Shown: piece by piece, positions 62,304 to 64,000 of the stretch
How positions within the stretch are numbered: the first letter of the stretch is position 1
Layout: each line of letters opens with the position of its first letter
From: Parablautia muri
GTDB lineage: Bacteria; Bacillota; Clostridia; Lachnospirales; Lachnospiraceae
DNA length: 64,000 nt
Assembly (NCBI RefSeq): GCF_009917485.1
Contig: NZ_QZDT01000002.1
Location: 124,001-188,000, forward strand
Direction of reading: 5' to 3'
Notes under the pieces: generated by a model
Seen by the model: only the letters and a program-made list of their open reading frames with translations
What the model was told of the DNA's origin: nothing
The model's database searches: none
Program-made: the position numbers and the translations under genes

Positions 62304-62802
62304 CCTTCTGCTCCTCCCTGCTTTTTCGTTTCTCTATTCCTCCTAGGAAATCCTCATATATGCCTGGAGATGAGTCAGGAATCACCATTGCGCCTACGCA
62401 TTTTTCATAAAAAGCGGCAGGTCCTACACTTCCGATAATTGCATAGCCATACCCTTCTTCCCTCATAGCCCACAAACTGGCAAGTAAAAGCTGTTTTCCG
62501 ATTCCCCTGCCCTGCTCCTTATCCAGAACCCTGGTAGGTCCAAAGAAGTCCGGGGCAGTGGCATCATAACAGGCATAGCCTATAATTTTTTCCTCTCTTG
62601 TGGCAATAAAACAGGTTATGGGTGTATGGGAAAAACATACATCGCACTCCCCTGCGGCGAAAATTCCCGAATGCTCTCTCACCCAGTCTACCACCCGAAG
62701 CTTATCCGGCGCCATTGCCCTTCTGATTTGATAATTTGCCTTTTTGATCTGTTCTCTGTCCATCTGCGGCAGATGATATAGTTTTACTAACATATCCGGC
62801 AT
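62263..62802 (-). CDS. GNAT-family N-acetyltransferase
   Basis: A 179-residue GNAT enzyme with the acetyl-CoA loop LDKEQGRGIGKQLLLASL and the preceding strand IIGYACYDATAPDFFGPTRV; the last 20 residues are charged and probably disordered. The ATG at 62802 follows AGGAGG by 8 nt; the GTG at 62811 overlaps it. Its position within the amino-sugar cluster suggests acetylation of an amino sugar, but the substrate is not readable. Confidence 0.82.
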   Translation of the reverse strand: MPDMLVKLYHLPQMDREQIKKANYQIRRAMAPDKLRVVDWVREHSGIFAAGECDVCFSHTPITCFIATREEKIIGYACYDATAPDFFGPTRVLDKEQGRGIGKQLLLASLWAMREEGYGYAIIGSVGPAAFYEKCVGAMVIPDSSPGIYEDFLGGIEKRKSREEQKDEDGIGTREGKEI

Positions 62803-62887
62803 ATCAATCACCTCCTATTTCCTGTTTTCCGACCGCCTATCCCAGCTGCATTTTCTTACGCATCGCAGATAATGCTTGCGATACTCT

Positions 62888-64000
62888 CTACCACCGGATT
62901 GGCATCTGCCCCTTAGGCATCCACTCCCCTTTCAATATTTCCAGGGCAGCCTGAAAACTTCTGACTGAGTACTCCCACATAACAATTGCTGTGACATTTT
63001 GCGGAAGGTCCTTTAAATCATACGGGTTTCTGAGGGCAAAAACTGTCACCGGCGTATCAAGCTTTGAAAGCCTCTCTATCAGTTTTATCTGTCCCTTTTG
63101 TAAATGCCCGTTATAGGTTCCTATTACTATGCTGCTGTGTCCTTTCGCTTTTTCCACAATCCTGCATATTTCTTCTTCCTGTGGATTAGGTGAAAAAATG
63201 CAGGACGTACCGCCCAATTTCCTTTCCATCCACTCAGGGAAACTAAGAGTTTTATTTTCCATATTTGCCGCCAGTGTAATACGATAGGCATAGCAACCTG
63301 CAAAAAAAGGATTTTCTCCTGCCTTTGGCGTCTTTCCAAAAGGCATTGTCACAGGGGTAATGGTTTCCTTCAACAACCTGTATGCCTTTTGCTTATCTTC
63401 CTCTAATACCAGCCTTCCATCCCGATCTTCTTTTTCCGCATACACTTTCTTTAAGGCTAAAATCCTTTTCACAGAAGCGTCAATCACCTCCTCCAAAAGG
63501 GCTCCTTCCCCCACTGCCTTCTCCACCGCTTCTATGGCTTCCTTAGCAGCAGAAGGTGTGTGTGAGATCAGCACGATATTCACTCCCGCCCCCAAGGCTT
63601 TTACCACACCGTTGGCTGTACCGTAATATTTCTTGATTGCCCCCATTTCCATACAGTCGCTTAAAATGATTCCCTGAAAACCGTAGGTTTTTCTTAAAAG
63701 ACCTGTAAGGATTTTTTCTGACATGGTAGCAGGTATTTTCTCCGGCTCTAGAGCCGGAAACAGGATATGAGCGCTCATAACCGCGGGAATGCCCATATCT
63801 ACCGCCTCCCGGAAGGGACGAAGCTCTGTTTTTTCCAATTGTTCCATAGGTTTATCAACAATCGGCAGACTTAAATGGGAATCCTGTGCCGTATCACCAT
63901 GGCCTGGAAAATGCTTGGCGCAGGCAAGGACTTTCTCAGATATAAGTCCCTTCGCCATTTTCATAGCGTATGTTCCAACCTGTCCCGGTTCATCGCCATA
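62888..64000 (-). CDS. nagZ: GH3 beta-N-acetylhexosaminidase (NagZ-like), cut by window end
   Basis: 370 residues of an open frame that runs off the window (the frame continues YGDEPGQVGTYA before MKMAKG). The GH3 NagZ motifs are KHFPGHGDTAQDSHLSLP (the His-Asp dyad) and GIILSDCMEMGAI (nucleophile Asp). A C-terminal alpha/beta domain of about 170 residues is appended, as in two-domain Gram-positive NagZ. It removes GlcNAc from muropeptides, providing substrate for NamZ and the kinase downstream. Confidence 0.9.
   Translation of the reverse strand, partial: YGDEPGQVGTYAMKMAKGLISEKVLACAKHFPGHGDTAQDSHLSLPIVDKPMEQLEKTELRPFREAVDMGIPAVMSAHILFPALEPEKIPATMSEKILTGLLRKTYGFQGIILSDCMEMGAIKKYYGTANGVVKALGAGVNIVLISHTPSAAKEAIEAVEKAVGEGALLEEVIDASVKRILALKKVYAEKEDRDGRLVLEEDKQKAYRLLKETITPVTMPFGKTPKAGENPFFAGCYAYRITLAANMENKTLSFPEWMERKLGGTSCIFSPNPQEEEICRIVEKAKGHSSIVIGTYNGHLQKGQIKLIERLSKLDTPVTVFALRNPYDLKDLPQNVTAIVMWEYSVRSFQAALEILKGEWMPKGQMPIRW

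Noticed and set aside
1-64000. tRNA, rRNA, CRISPR array, prophage or intact insertion sequence
   Set aside because: I saw no cloverleaf ending in CCA, no regular spaced repeat array, and no integrase, phage structural or transposase gene.

Overview
This window reads as chromosomal core from a low-G+C Gram-positive of the Clostridia, most likely Lachnospiraceae. That placement rests on the gene order lepB-rplS-trmD-rimM-khpA-rpsP beside ffh-ylxM, on AT-rich sigma-A promoters and strong AGGAGG-type ribosome binding sites, and on families common in that group (DUF4317, DUF4474, DUF4349, DUF4037/DUF4125, OadG-type lipoprotein). No rRNA, tRNA, CRISPR array, prophage or intact transposase was seen. 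Most genes lie on the minus strand.

Layout. 1-4.8 kb: translation and secretion genes (lepB partial, rplS, trmD, rimM, khpA, rpsP, ffh, ylxM). 4.9-7.2 kb: a hypothetical protein, a sigma-70-derived protein lacking region 4, and a rhomboid-like membrane protein without the catalytic serine motif. 7.4-13 kb (plus): a giant two-ATPase CoA-dehydratase-activase protein and a DUF4317 protein. 13-23 kb: degenerate EAL-HDOD regulator, small coiled-coil protein, chemoreceptor, metA, a divergent ligA, RluF-type pseudouridine synthase, hflX, aroA. 23.5-25.6 kb: an ABC transporter with its GntR regulator and a perfect palindromic operator. 25.9-33.5 kb: HAD phosphatase, MATE exporter, leaderless amidase, TPR-DUF4037-DUF4125 protein, DUF4474 protein, metallophosphoesterase. 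33.6-39.2 kb: a five-gene sodium-pumping biotin decarboxylase/transcarboxylase operon. 39.5-45.2 kb: two D-Ala-D-Ala carboxypeptidases around scpAB and a metallophosphoesterase, then a CmpB-type membrane protein. 45.3-58.8 kb: rpsU, alaS, glyS, lipoprotein, recO, a yqzL-like gene, era, DUF4349 lipoprotein, asnS, M16C peptidase. 59-64 kb: a peptidoglycan-recycling cluster (RpiR regulator, BadF-type amino-sugar kinase, NamZ-type DUF1343 muramidase, GNAT acetyltransferase, GH3 hexosaminidase cut by the window end).

The less expected content is in the intergenic DNA. (1) A leader repeat sits directly before the starts of several minus-strand genes (TPR gene, era, glyS, and weaker copies at the MATE gene, ylxM and the alaS leader): a TGTGAAAA/TTTTCACA hairpin, then an AATTTGT...CGCCC box, then the Shine-Dalgarno. 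(2) A two-hairpin element bounded by GTAAC...CAG inverted ends abuts the stop codon of the preceding gene; one copy is flanked by a 9-bp direct repeat like a target-site duplication. (3) A perfect 66-bp palindrome has a diverged cousin 8 kb away. (4) Divergent promoters at 59.1-59.2 kb each run into an intrinsic terminator within about 100 nt, suggesting attenuators or small RNAs.

Functional themes are core translation and ribosome assembly, cell-wall turnover and amino-sugar salvage, and anaerobic energy conservation by a biotin-dependent Na+ pump. All assignments come from reading the sequence; no database search was run.
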